Source: Streptomyces sp. NRRL S-118
GTDB taxonomy: Bacteria; Actinomycetota; Actinomycetes; Streptomycetales; Streptomycetaceae
Assembly: GCF_000716335.1 (NCBI RefSeq)
Contig: NZ_KL591034.1
Location: forward strand, 7,143-36,593
Reading direction: 5' to 3'
DNA length: 29,451 nucleotides
The notes beneath the pieces are model-generated. The model was not told where the DNA came from. It did no database searches and was given only the letters and a program-made list of their open reading frames with translations. The position numbers and the translations under genes were made by a program. This document shows, piece by piece, positions 21,944-29,182 of the stretch. How positions within the stretch are numbered: the first letter of the stretch is position 1; the number at the start of each line of letters is the position of its first letter.

Positions 21944-22735
21944 CTAGGACGTGGGCGCGTCCGGCGTGGGCTTCCGCCTCCGCATCACGTCCGCCACGCT
22001 CACGTCCTCCGTCTCCGGAGCCCCGAACGCCTCGACGATCGCCCCGCTGCTCGTGCCGGTCACTTCCAGCGCCACGTGGCTGCCCATCAGGCGCAGGTCG
22101 AGCCTCGCCAGCGGCGCGCCCGAACGGTCCTGCATCCGGTGGATCCGGGACGCCGGATAGTCCAGTTCTGTCAGCTTCCGGTGCAACACCTGGTAGCTGG
22201 TCGTCCTGGGGCTCCTGAACGCCTCACCGACGCGCTGTGCGTGTTCGCTGCCGCTGCACTTCTCGACACCGGTCAGCGGCACCTCCTCGGCCGGCCCGGA
22301 CCCGGCGGGATCAGGTACCGCCTTCGTGGGCACGGCGTCACCCGCAGGAACGGGTATGTCTCCCTCGGCGTTCGGGGTCCCGGGCGGTGTCTCGCCGGGC
22401 CCGTACCTCGGCGCGGGCGTGTCCTCCCGGCCCGGCAGGTCCTCCGGCCCGGGAACCCCACCGTTGTCGCAGCCACCGGGGGAATCCGGTGCGCAGTCCT
22501 GCGTGATGCGGGTTCCCATCGCCACAAACCGCAACTCCGCGGCGTTGTCGCTCGGCGGATTCCTCGGTGGGGTGGCCGCCGGGGCGGTACTTCCCGTCGC
22601 GGTCCGTCCGGCCGTGGCGCTCGGAGCGCCGCAGCCGACGAGGACCATGCAGCCGAGCGCGGCCAGCGGAACAACCTTCAGGAGGGATATCGATCGCACG
22701 GGCGCATCATGCGGCGTGCCGGTCACCGCGCACAT
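21944..22735 (-). CDS. Lipoprotein, hypothetical
   Basis: 263 aa from ATG 22735, with GAGGTGAG about 11 bases upstream; GTG 22699 would give a more usual signal peptide. Hydrophobic core PLAALGCMVLVGC, with lipobox LVGC at ~35. A long Pro/Gly/Glu linker (~50-155) contains a small Cys pair (DCAPDSPGGCDNGG). The conserved-looking C-terminal ~90 residues run SYQVLHRKLTELDYPASRIHRMQDRSGAPLARLDLRLMGSHVALEVTGTSSGAIVEAFG. Family not recognised. Its TAG stop lies within the CTAG at the right edge of the insertion element, so the insertion left the protein end intact. Confidence 0.6.
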   Translation of the reverse strand: MCAVTGTPHDAPVRSISLLKVVPLAALGCMVLVGCGAPSATAGRTATGSTAPAATPPRNPPSDNAAELRFVAMGTRITQDCAPDSPGGCDNGGVPGPEDLPGREDTPAPRYGPGETPPGTPNAEGDIPVPAGDAVPTKAVPDPAGSGPAEEVPLTGVEKCSGSEHAQRVGEAFRSPRTTSYQVLHRKLTELDYPASRIHRMQDRSGAPLARLDLRLMGSHVALEVTGTSSGAIVEAFGAPETEDVSVADVMRRRKPTPDAPTS

Positions 22736-22769
22736 GGGTACGCGTACTCACCTCGTCCCCGCCCCCGGC

Positions 22770-22790
22770 CACCGCCACTCCGCGGCGGTG
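22770..22790. terminator. Weak hairpin after Rid-family gene
   Basis: CACCGCC and GGCGGTG, 7-bp arms with a 7-base loop, 51 bp past the stop of the Rid-family gene. Tentative. Confidence 0.35.
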
Positions 22791-22840
22791 TCCGGCGCGG
22801 GGTGACGGCGGTGCGAGGCGGCCGGGTCCCCGTACGGGAG

Positions 22841-23254
22841 TCAGCCGGCGGGGCGCACGGCAACCGCGTCGATCTCGAAGAGCATTCCAGGCAGTGCGAG
22901 CGCGGCCACCCCGCTCAGCGTCTGCGCCGGCAGGCGCTCCCCGAACGCCGCGTGGAGTGCCTTGCCGAGGACCTCCAGCTTGCCGAGGTCGTGGTCGACG
23001 ATGTACGAGCCGAGCCGCACCACGTGTTCGAAACCGAGCCTGACGCCTTCGAGCGCGTGCCGCAGGTTGGCGAGCGAGAGCTCGACCTGCGCGGCGAAGT
23101 CCCCGGGAACGGGCGCTCCGGTGTCGGGGTGGGAGGCGTACTGCCCGGCGATGAAGACGAGTTCGCCCGGCGCGGACACGGCGTGGCTGTAACCGAACGG
23201 GGTGGGGTCGTGCAGGGTGCCGGGGTTGGTGATGGTGCGCTGATCGGTGGTCAC
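22841..23254 (-). CDS. Rid-family (YjgF/YER057c/UK114) protein
   Basis: 137 aa from GTG 23254, preceded by AAAGGAAC about 9 bases upstream. It has the normal Rid length and pattern: FGYSHAVSAPGELVFIAGQYASHPDTGAPVPGDFAAQVELSLANLRHALEGVRLGFEHVVRLGSYIVD..., ending LPGMLFEIDAVAVRP. True RidA proteins hydrolyse reactive enamine/imine intermediates and need an Arg near the last strands (PARSCVEV in E. coli). Here the matching place reads PAQTLSGV, so the Arg is Gln. This points to one of the Rid subfamilies without proven imine deaminase activity. No operon partner; divergent from the 73-aa gene. Confidence 0.85.
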   Translation of the reverse strand: MTTDQRTITNPGTLHDPTPFGYSHAVSAPGELVFIAGQYASHPDTGAPVPGDFAAQVELSLANLRHALEGVRLGFEHVVRLGSYIVDHDLGKLEVLGKALHAAFGERLPAQTLSGVAALALPGMLFEIDAVAVRPAG

Positions 23255-23593
23255 TGCGGAGCGTTCCTTTCAGGGAAGGTGGTCGCCTGCCAAGCAGGCG
23301 GACGAGGTGAGCGTGGTGCCGTCCGGAGCACCGCGGTGAGGTCTTGTGCCGCAACGCGCACGTGGCGGGGCGGCGCCGGGCAGAGTCCTGGAGGGGGTGC
23401 GGCCGCGTGACGTGCCCGCACATCGCGCCACCAGTACCGCCACCACCGCAATCACCCCCCACGTACTGCGAACGCGTCGCTTCGGCAGTACATTCCACCG
23501 CGGCCGTCCATTCCGCCGCGGCCGCTCGGGCCCGCACGCCATCACCGCCTTTCCCTGGCCGCTGTGCAGGCCCGGGCAGGTGACGGCACGACA
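23255..23593. other. Intergenic region between divergent genes
   Basis: About 340 bp upstream of both the Rid-family gene and the small 73-aa gene. No gene or strong repeat was recognised beyond the -10 box at its right end. Confidence 0.4.
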
Positions 23594-23599
23594 TACGAT
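23594..23599 (+). promoter_or_regulatory. -10 box of a leaderless small gene
   Basis: TACGAT exactly 6 bases before ATG 23606, with no ribosome site. This spacing puts the transcript start at or next to the start codon. Confidence 0.5.
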
Positions 23600-23605
23600 C
23601 CACCC

Positions 23606-23827
23606 ATGACGAGCACCCCGGAGCACTGGATCGTGCGCCACTTCTCCCAGGCCAACCCCGAAGGCCCGGGCTGCGACAGCGCTCCGGCGCTCCTGCGGCG
23701 GCTTGCCGATTCCATCGAGGCGTTGGGGCCGGTCGAGGTGCAGGACATCGTCTTCGAAGCGGAGATGACGGAGTACGGGCCGTGGCGGTCGGGAACCGTC
23801 TACTTCCACCTGCCTGAAGACGAGTGA
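23606..23827 (+). CDS. Small conserved hypothetical protein
   Basis: 73 aa: MTSTPEHWIVRHFSQANPEGPG followed by APALLRRLADSIEALGPVEVQDIVFEAEMTEYGPWRSGTVYFHLPEDE. The layout (WIVRHFSQ..., a helix, then GPVEVQDI and a final strand) is one I recognise from small actinobacterial proteins of unknown function. There is no signal peptide or membrane segment. The start is chosen from the -10 box spacing and because the extension upstream of it lacks family-like text. Stand-alone gene; a predicted alpha/beta fold is all that can be said. Confidence 0.65.
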   Translation: MTSTPEHWIVRHFSQANPEGPGCDSAPALLRRLADSIEALGPVEVQDIVFEAEMTEYGPWRSGTVYFHLPEDE

Positions 23828-23899
23828 CACTTCCCCTGACCGGCGCCCTTTGGCCGCCCCATGCGCAACCAACGACCCAGCACACGCGTCGCATCACAC

Positions 23900-24325
23900 A
23901 TGGGACGCGCATGGCTCTTTTCTCTCATCCCTCTGGCGATCGGCACGGGTTTCCTCGCCTTCGGCGTGTACGGCCTGCGCCGCGCCCGCGCGCTGCGCCG
24001 CACAGGTGTCTCCGCCGAGGCGCGGATCGTCCGCCACGATGCGAGGCGGAGCGACGAAGGGGCTACGTTCTACCACCCGGTCGCGGCTTGGACGGCGCGG
24101 GACGGGCGTGCGTGCGAGTACCCCTCCAGGTTCGGCCGCGGCCGCGTCGGAAGCGGCTTCGGTGTCGGGGCGTACGTCATGGTCCGGTACGACCCCGTGG
24201 CCCCGCACCGTTTTGAGATCGAGGGCTGGGACGCGAGGACGGTCGACCTGCTCTTCACCGTGCTGGGGGCGGTGTTCACCACGGGCACGGTGCTGGTGCT
24301 GCTCGTCCGGCTGCTCACCCTCTGA
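23900..24325 (+). CDS. DUF3592-like membrane protein
   Basis: 141 aa from ATG 23900; ATG 23861 would add 13 polar residues. Two transmembrane helices bracket a soluble beta domain: helix 1 at ~4-25 (WLFSLIPLAIGTGFLAFGVYGL) and helix 2 near the C-terminus (LLFTVLGAVFTTGTVLVLLVRLL). Between them VSAEARIVRHDARRSDEGATFYHPVAAWTARDGRACEYPSRFGRGRVGSGFGVGAYVMVRYDPVAPHRFEI fits the DUF3592 beta-barrel-like (OB/Nfed-like) domain. Function unknown, possibly membrane or envelope stress related. No clear ribosome site at either start. Confidence 0.7.
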   Translation: MGRAWLFSLIPLAIGTGFLAFGVYGLRRARALRRTGVSAEARIVRHDARRSDEGATFYHPVAAWTARDGRACEYPSRFGRGRVGSGFGVGAYVMVRYDPVAPHRFEIEGWDARTVDLLFTVLGAVFTTGTVLVLLVRLLTL

Positions 24326-24440
24326 CCGGGGCGGGCTCCGGGCTGCCCTACCGCCGTAACCTGTCCGTGTTGGCTCGTCCAGGCGTACGGCTCGGTGGCC
24401 CGCGGCGCGAGTCGGCTGAGCAGAGGCCGGCGAGCACCGC

Positions 24441-24791
24441 TCATCCGGCGTCGAGGATGCCGAGCTCGGTGTCGGGCCGGCAGACCGCGCATGCCCGCAC
24501 CTGCTCGGCGAGGGCCCGCCGTGCCACGTCCGCGGAGGCGCTGGTCGAGGCCCTGCCCGCGAGCTTGCAGGTGCCGAGGTGGACCTGGACGGGGCTTCTC
24601 GAGCGGTCGACGCTGCGCTGGATCCGGAAGGGGGGAGGGGGCGGCGGAGCGGTCCGCTCCTGGATCGCCCGCCGACGCGCCAGTGCGGCCCGTTCCGCCC
24701 GCACGTACAGCAGCTGCACGGTCAGGTAGGCCTCGATGGCAGCAAGCCGTTCGTCATCGGGCGGATACGGGGAGGGCAAGGCGTCGGGCAT
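24441..24791 (-). CDS. DUF6233-family protein
   Basis: 116 aa. N-terminal helix RLAAIEAYLTVQLLYVRAERAALARRRAIQER, a proline run, then PVQVHLGTCKLAGRASTSASADVARRALAEQVRACAVCRPDTELGIL. The VQVHxGxC, AGR and RACxxCRPDTxLGIL segments match what I know of the Streptomyces DUF6233 family, and its three conserved cysteines suggest a metal or redox site. It lies 51 bp after a second small gene on the same strand, probably one transcript. Function unknown. Confidence 0.65.
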   Translation of the reverse strand: MPDALPSPYPPDDERLAAIEAYLTVQLLYVRAERAALARRRAIQERTAPPPPPPFRIQRSVDRSRSPVQVHLGTCKLAGRASTSASADVARRALAEQVRACAVCRPDTELGILDAG

Positions 24792-24842
24792 GTCCCAGTC
24801 CTGTCGGACGTCGATGCGGACGGAGGGCGGCCTCGGGCGGCT

Positions 24843-25214
24843 TCATGCGGCTTCGGTGATGCCGAGCGCCGCCGCGACGGCCGCCTTCGTCACCTGCTTC
24901 AGCTCGGTGCGGGTCGGTACACGCTGTTCGGCCTCGACGGTGCTCCAGAAGGGGTGGGTGGTGATGCGGGCGGACAGGTCGGTGCACTCGCGGCGCAGTC
25001 GCCTGACCGCGTCCTGCTGATCCCGGGTCCAGCCGGGGCTGCGCTCGCGGCCGCCGGTGACCTCACCGGTGTGCGGGTGCTGGGTACCCGGCCGGCCGGG
25101 CAGGGACTCGACGCTCCACGGCGGTGTGCGCAGCAGTGCGGCCAGCTCGGAGGCCGCCTGGTGGAGGCGGGTCTGCGCGGCGCGCAGGTCATCGGGGAAT
25201 GCGGTTCCGGCCAT
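24843..25214 (-). CDS. Hypothetical protein, upstream partner of DUF6233 gene
   Basis: 123 aa. Residues 1-35 form a helix (FPDDLRAAQTRLHQAASELAALLRTPPWSVE), followed by a Gly/Pro loop, a second helix (WTRDQQDAVRRLRRECTDLSARITTHPFWSTVE) and a third (RTELKQVTKAAVAAALG). No membrane segment. I recognise the pattern from Streptomyces hypothetical proteins that accompany DUF6233, but can assign no function. The start ATG 25214 is fixed by TATGAT seven bases upstream, a leaderless arrangement; an alternative ATG at 25226 would overlap that -10 box. Confidence 0.6.
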   Translation of the reverse strand: MAGTAFPDDLRAAQTRLHQAASELAALLRTPPWSVESLPGRPGTQHPHTGEVTGGRERSPGWTRDQQDAVRRLRRECTDLSARITTHPFWSTVEAEQRVPTRTELKQVTKAAVAAALGITEAA

Positions 25215-25221
25215 GGCCAGA

Positions 25222-25227
25222 ATCATA
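25222..25227 (-). promoter_or_regulatory. -10 box of leaderless DUF6233-pair transcript
   Basis: TATGAT on the minus strand, 7 bases before ATG 25214. Confidence 0.5.
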
Positions 25228-25353
25228 CGCCTGTTCGATTCGTTCGGGTCGGGGTGGTGGCGCCCCTCGTCCGGGGGTTCCCGCCCGCCGCGCGTGCCGG
25301 CCGCTGGGTCGGGGTGCCCTGCTGTCACGGGCGCCGCCGCGCGGGCAGGGGGA

Positions 25354-25977
25354 TCAGTCGCTGCTCCCGAAGATCCGTTCCAGATGTGCGTCCAGTCGTT
25401 CCAGCGCCTCCTCGCCCGTGTGGACCCCGAGCAGCGTGTAGGCCGTCAGGCCGTCGACCAGGCTGATCAGCAGCATGGCTTCGGTCCGCGGGTCGAGCGC
25501 CCGCCCGGCAGGCAGTTCCCCCCGCTCCTGGGCGTTGCGCAGGAGCTCCGTGAAGAGCGCCGCCAGCTGCGGGATCCCTTCCCGGGCCTCCGTGCGCAGG
25601 CGCTCGTCGTGGACCGCGCGCGCGAAGTACGCGGCGCCCACCAGTGCGCCCACCCTGCTCTTCTCGTCGAGTGGCAGCATGCCCACCAGGCACTCCCGCA
25701 GGACGGCCCGCGGCGGCGGTTCGTGCCCCGGACTCGCCGGGAGGGCTCCGATGCGTTCGCGGATCCGCCGTTCGGCCAGGGCGTTGATGTGGCGCAGGGC
25801 GAAGAGCAGCATCTCGTCCTTGGTGCGGAAGTAGTGCTGAAGCCTGCCCAGTGAGATGTCCGCCTCGGCTGCCACGTCCCGCAGGCTCACGCCGTCCAGG
25901 CCGCGCGTGCTGGCGATGCGCTGGAGCGCCTCGGCGATCTCCCGGCGTCTGGCCTCGTGGTCCACCTTCTTCGGCAC
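25354..25977 (-). CDS. TetR-family transcriptional regulator
   Basis: 207 aa from GTG 25977, with GAGGT about 9 bases upstream. The N-terminal TetR helix-turn-helix is clear: RRREIAEALQRIASTRGLDGVSLRDVAAEADISLGRLQHYFRTKDEMLLFALRHI (~10-65). Residues ~75-205 are the helical ligand-binding domain (TEAMLLISLVDGLTAYTLLGVHTGEEALERLDAHLERIFG), resembling the TetR_C_6/BetI-like class. It is divergent from the PH-domain membrane pair, with two related palindromes in the 115-bp gap, so it very likely represses that pair and itself. Inducer unknown. Confidence 0.85.
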   Translation of the reverse strand: MPKKVDHEARRREIAEALQRIASTRGLDGVSLRDVAAEADISLGRLQHYFRTKDEMLLFALRHINALAERRIRERIGALPASPGHEPPPRAVLRECLVGMLPLDEKSRVGALVGAAYFARAVHDERLRTEAREGIPQLAALFTELLRNAQERGELPAGRALDPRTEAMLLISLVDGLTAYTLLGVHTGEEALERLDAHLERIFGSSD

Positions 25978-26027
25978 CCGTACAACCTCACTTTCGATGC
26001 GGCGGGCGGGAGTCGTCCGCCGCTTTC

Positions 26028-26079
26028 ACAAGTCACTTGTACCGTTGTAGCCTATCGGCATCCAATACAACTGACTTGG
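26028..26079. promoter_or_regulatory. TetR operator pair in divergent promoter
   Basis: Perfect palindrome ACAAGT-C-ACTTGT at 26028-26040 and a weaker copy ACAACT-G-ACTTGG at 26067-26079, start to start 39 bp. The first overlaps the minus-strand -10 region (TACAAG) of the regulator; the second is just before the membrane-gene start. Confidence 0.6.
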
Positions 26080-26092
26080 AAAGCGGTCGACC

Positions 26093-26749
26093 ATGTCCTC
26101 TCCTCCCGTCCGGCGCTTGCGCCCACCCCGTCACCGGGTCGCCCCGCTGGCCCGCCGCTGGTGGACAGTCCAGGCGTTGGTGCTGGTGAGCGGGCCGATG
26201 CTGCTGACCGCGCTCACCCTCGGCCTGCTCTCGGCGCTCTTCTTCGCCGGTGCGCTGCCCTGGCTGGCTCCGCTCCTGCTCCTCACCCTTGTCGCACCCG
26301 CCCTCGGATACCTGTTCCTCATGCCGCGCCGCCGGTACGCGGCGCACGCCTGGGAACTCGGCACGTACGCCGTCTACGGGGCGGGCGGCTGGATATGGCA
26401 GTGGCGCCGGATCGCCCCGCTGTCCCAGGTGCAGACCGTCGACACGGTCCGCGGCCCGATCCAGCGGCGCTACGGCCTGACGACGCTGACCGTCACCACC
26501 GCCTCGACCGCCGGTGACATCAGGATTGCGGGCCTGGCCGAGGCCGACGCCGAGGAGCTCGCCCGTCTCATCGGCCGCGCCGCCCAAGAAAGCCGCGCCG
26601 CCCACGATGGCTGCACCGCTCACGATGGCTGTACCGCCGGTGACGGCCGTACCGCTCCGGCCGCGGCTGCCCCCTCCGCCTCCACCGCCGTCGGTGGCAC
26701 GCAGCAGGGCTCCCTTCACCAGGGCCGCGCCCAGGGAGGCGCCGAGTGA
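26093..26749 (+). CDS. PH-domain (bPH_2) membrane protein, YdbS-like
   Basis: 218 aa. Two helices at ~25-75 (VQALVLVSGPMLLTALTLGLLSALFFAG and WLAPLLLLTLVAPALGYLFLM) precede a bacterial PH domain at ~80-160: AHAWELGTYAVYGAGGWIWQWRRIAPLSQVQTVDTVRGPIQRRYGLTTLTVTTASTAGDIRIAGLAEADAEELARLI. The QVQTVDTVRGPIQRRYGLTTLTV core is characteristic of YdbS-type proteins. The last ~50 residues are a low-complexity tail with three imperfect repeats of AHDGCTA. The stop overlaps the next start by 4 bases, so the pair is coupled. In Bacillus the YdbS/YdbT pair has been linked to resistance to a membrane-active peptide; that role is only suggestive here. Confidence 0.8.
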   Translation: MSSPPVRRLRPPRHRVAPLARRWWTVQALVLVSGPMLLTALTLGLLSALFFAGALPWLAPLLLLTLVAPALGYLFLMPRRRYAAHAWELGTYAVYGAGGWIWQWRRIAPLSQVQTVDTVRGPIQRRYGLTTLTVTTASTAGDIRIAGLAEADAEELARLIGRAAQESRAAHDGCTAHDGCTAGDGRTAPAAAAPSASTAVGGTQQGSLHQGRAQGGAE

Positions 26750-28269
26750 GCCGCCACGCGGGCGCCTGGCGGCGGCCTGCCGCCCGTAGCCTGCTCCTGC
26801 ACTGCCGCTGGCTCGTCCCACCGCTCGGCTCGCTCGCGCTCACCGCGCTCGCCACCGGCGGTGCCATCCCCACGGGCGCTCGCATCACCCTGCTCGCCCT
26901 CATGCTGTCGTTCGCCGCCGTGACCGCCGCCGGTCTGGTCCGCTGGTCGCGCACCCGCTACCGGCTCACCGCCGACGCGTTCCTGCTGCACAGCGGCGTG
27001 TTCAGCAGGCGGCGGCGCTCCATCCCCCTCCACCGGGTCCGCAACGTGGACCTGACCGCGACCGCACTGCACCGGTTGCTCGGCCTCACCGTCGTACGCG
27101 CCGGCACCACCGCATCGAACGGCGAGCAGGACGGGATCACCCTCGACGCGGTGACGCTCCGCGAAGCACACCGGCTGCGAGCCGCGCTCCTCGCGCACGC
27201 CGACGCCCGGGCCGACGCGCGCCCGGCCGAACTCAGCCGCCTCGACTGGCGTTGGCTGCGCTACGCGCCGTGCACCTTCTGGGTGTTCGGCGGCGTGGGT
27301 GTCGCCGCGGGAACGGCGTACAGGATCTTCGACGGCATGGGCATCGAACTCTGGCGGATGCCCTTCGTCCAGCAGCTGTTCGCCGCATTCGGCCACCGGG
27401 CGCTGTGGCTGACCGTACCCGCGGCGCTGATCACCGTGACCGCCCTCGGGTCCCTCGGCGCGCTCGCCCTGTACGCGGAGAACTGGTGGGGTTACCGCGC
27501 CGCCTGGACCGACGCCGACACCCTCACGGTACGGCGCGGACTGCTGACCACCCGTTCGGTCGCGCTCGAACGCAGCCGCCTGTACGGTGCGCTGCTGCGC
27601 GAGCCGTTGCTGCTGCGGGCCGCCGGCGGGGCGAGCGTGACGGCGGTGGCGGGCGGGCTCGGAGACGCGGAGGAGGCCCACGCACGCGGCGCCCTGCTCC
27701 CGCCGGCACCGCGGGACGAGGCCCTGCGCGCCGTCACCGGTGCACTCCGCGTGCCCGCGGACCGCGTGGACTCCGTCCCGCTGACGCCTCACCCCAGAGC
27801 CGCGCTGCGCCGCAGGACGGTGCGGGGGCTGCTGTTCGAGGTCCTGCCCGTGACGGTCGCACTCCTTGTCCTCGGAGCGCTCCTCAGCCCCGCCTTCCTG
27901 CATGCCGCCTGGATCCACGCGCTGGTGGCGACAGCGGTGACGCAACTGCTGGCACGTGATGCGTACAAGAGCCTGGGCCATGCGCTGGACGGCCGCCACC
28001 TCCTTGTCAGAGCGGGCACGTTCAGCCGTGACACCCTTGTCCTGGAGCGCTCGGCGATCTCCGCCTGGACGTTCTCGACCTCACCGTTCACGCGGCGCTC
28101 CGGGCTCGTCACGCTCACGGCGGCCGTGGCTGCGGGGAAGCACGCCTACCACCTGCGGGATCTCGCGGCCGACGATGCGGTGACCGTGGCCGTCACAGCC
28201 CGGGCGGGCATCGTGGAGGAGTTCCTGGAACCTGCCGGCCGGCCCGGCGGTCCACGGAGCGGAGAGTGA
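26746..28269 (+). CDS. Multi-PH-domain membrane protein, YdbT-like
   Basis: 507 aa from GTG 26746. It carries a YdbT-type repeat of membrane helices and bPH_2 domains: helices ~22-66, first PH domain ~70-150 (RYRLTADAFLLHSGVFSRRRRSIPLHRVRNVDLTATALHRLLGLTVVRAGTT), helices ~165-240, second PH domain ~245-310 (AAWTDADTLTVRRGLLTTRSVALERSRLYGALLREPLLLRAAG), a third helix pair ~350-400 and a third PH domain ~405-490 (LDGRHLLVRAGTFSRDTLVLERSAISAWTFSTSPFTRRSGLVTLTAAV). Each PH core has the expected strand-turn text. It probably forms a complex with the preceding gene in the cell membrane. Regulated by the divergent TetR by inference. Confidence 0.82.
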   Translation: MSRHAGAWRRPAARSLLLHCRWLVPPLGSLALTALATGGAIPTGARITLLALMLSFAAVTAAGLVRWSRTRYRLTADAFLLHSGVFSRRRRSIPLHRVRNVDLTATALHRLLGLTVVRAGTTASNGEQDGITLDAVTLREAHRLRAALLAHADARADARPAELSRLDWRWLRYAPCTFWVFGGVGVAAGTAYRIFDGMGIELWRMPFVQQLFAAFGHRALWLTVPAALITVTALGSLGALALYAENWWGYRAAWTDADTLTVRRGLLTTRSVALERSRLYGALLREPLLLRAAGGASVTAVAGGLGDAEEAHARGALLPPAPRDEALRAVTGALRVPADRVDSVPLTPHPRAALRRRTVRGLLFEVLPVTVALLVLGALLSPAFLHAAWIHALVATAVTQLLARDAYKSLGHALDGRHLLVRAGTFSRDTLVLERSAISAWTFSTSPFTRRSGLVTLTAAVAAGKHAYHLRDLAADDAVTVAVTARAGIVEEFLEPAGRPGGPRSGE

Positions 28270-28306
28270 ACCACCGGCGGAAACGGCACCGCCCTCGGCG
28301 TATCCA

Positions 28307-28343
28307 CCCGGCCTGCACCGTGGGGCGACGGCCGCAGGCCGGG
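28307..28343. terminator. Hairpin after the PH-domain operon
   Basis: CCCGGCCTGC and GCAGGCCGGG, perfect 10-bp arms with a 17-base loop that itself can pair (CCG/CGG), 37 bp after the stop. Confidence 0.6.
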
Positions 28344-28349
28344 CCGGGT

Positions 28350-28632
28350 TCAGCCCGTCGACCGCCCCGGGGCAGCGGGCACCCGGCCGATCTCGAACGT
28401 CGTACCCGGCGCGGCGTACGCGATGGGGCCGTCGAAGCGCCTGGAGGCCCGTGTCACCGCCTGTTCCGGCGTGAGGAACCGGCCGACATGCGTGACGACC
28501 AACCTGCCCGCCCGGGCCGCCCTGGCGGTCTCGCAGCCGGTGGTCTCGCCACCGGCCACAGCGCCTGTTACTGACCGGCAGGAACGGCCGCAGTCGCTCC
28601 CACTCGGCATCCGTCAGGTCACCCCGCCTCAT
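28350..28632 (-). pseudogene. IS5 transposase N-terminus joined to metallo-hydrolase C-terminus
   Basis: From 28632 downward the minus strand reads MRRGDLTDAEWERLRPFLPVSNRRCGRWRDHR, the start of an IS5-family transposase. At about 28540 the text switches to a different family and frame: RAGRLVVTHVGRFLTPEQAVTRASRRFDGPIAYAAPGTTFEIGRVP, the C-terminal part of an MBL-fold metallo-hydrolase (ElaC/RNase Z-like), ending with a stop near 28350. Both partners are truncated: no transposase catalytic residues and no MBL HxHxDH are present. This is a deletion junction, not a working gene. Confidence 0.6.
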
Positions 28633-28777
28633 GTCCACTTCAAGCGACGCCGACATGAAGCAGACATGACCGACCGGCAGCTTGTGGGGGCGGGCGTCCG
28701 ATCAGGTGGCGGTGCTGGCGAAGCCGGTGTGCCTGAGTCCCGCCGACCGGATCCGACCTAGGTTCGTAGGGAGATCA

Positions 28778-28784
28778 AAGGAGG
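28778..28784 (+). promoter_or_regulatory. Strong ribosome binding site
   Basis: AAGGAGG, close to the anti-Shine-Dalgarno optimum, about 5-6 bases before ATG 28790. It fixes the start of the SnoaL-like gene. Confidence 0.7.
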
Positions 28785-28789
28785 CTGCC

Positions 28790-29182
28790 ATGGCCGATCA
28801 CCCGAATATCGGGGTGTTTCACCGGGCTCTGGAGGCGTTTTCGGCTGGCGATATGGAGGCGCTGGCGGAGGTGTTCCACCCGGATGTGGTGTGGCATCTC
28901 GGCGGTCACGGTCCGCTGGCCGGCGACTACCGGGGGCGCGACGCCGCCTTCGCCCTGTTCCAACGGGAATTCGAGCTGACAGGCGGCACCTACCGCCCCC
29001 AGCTCCACGATGTGCTAGCCAACGACGAGCACACGGTCGCCCTGCTCCACGTCACGGCGTCACGCGAGGGCAAAGAGCTGGACATGAACGAGACGATCAT
29101 CTTCCACATCCGGGAGGGCCGGATCACCGAAGCCTGGGGGCTGTGGTCCGACCAGAAGGCGTACGACGCGTTCTGGTCGTAG
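28790..29182 (+). CDS. SnoaL-like / NTF2-fold protein
   Basis: 130 aa, full length for a stand-alone SnoaL-like domain. It opens HRALEAFSAGDMEALAEVFHPDVVWHLGGHGPLAGDYRGRDAAFALFQREFELTGGTY and closes DEHTVALLHVTASREGKELDMNETIIFHIREGRITEAWGLWSDQKAYDAFW, the standard helix-then-curved-sheet order. The conserved W-H and final D/W positions are present. Such proteins bind or isomerise small hydrophobic molecules, or are purely structural. It follows a degraded transposase region and may be monocistronic. It has a cluster of rare TTC/GAT codons early on, unlike its neighbours, but not enough to prove transfer. Confidence 0.8.
   Translation: MADHPNIGVFHRALEAFSAGDMEALAEVFHPDVVWHLGGHGPLAGDYRGRDAAFALFQREFELTGGTYRPQLHDVLANDEHTVALLHVTASREGKELDMNETIIFHIREGRITEAWGLWSDQKAYDAFWS

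Larger units (their letters stand above)
19591..21947. mobile_element. IS5-family element carrying a passenger gene
   Basis: Left end CTAGGGGGTGTTTCAGAAGTG at 19591-19611. Right end, reverse-complemented, CTAGGGGGTTGCAGAAGTG at 21929-21947. The outer 9 and inner 8 bases are identical, with a 2-base length difference between. Both outer edges are CTAG, the target sequence duplicated by the IS427/ISL2-like groups of IS5. Inside are an intact PQQ-like propeller gene and a transposase pseudogene on the same strand. A plain IS5 element would be about 0.9 kb, so about 1.4 kb is extra. The transposase is broken, so movement would need a helper copy. Confidence 0.65.

Noticed and set aside
26716..27999. 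427-codon minus-strand frame opposite the YdbT-like gene
   Set aside because: Shadow frame; the plus strand carries clear PH-domain repeats and membrane helices.
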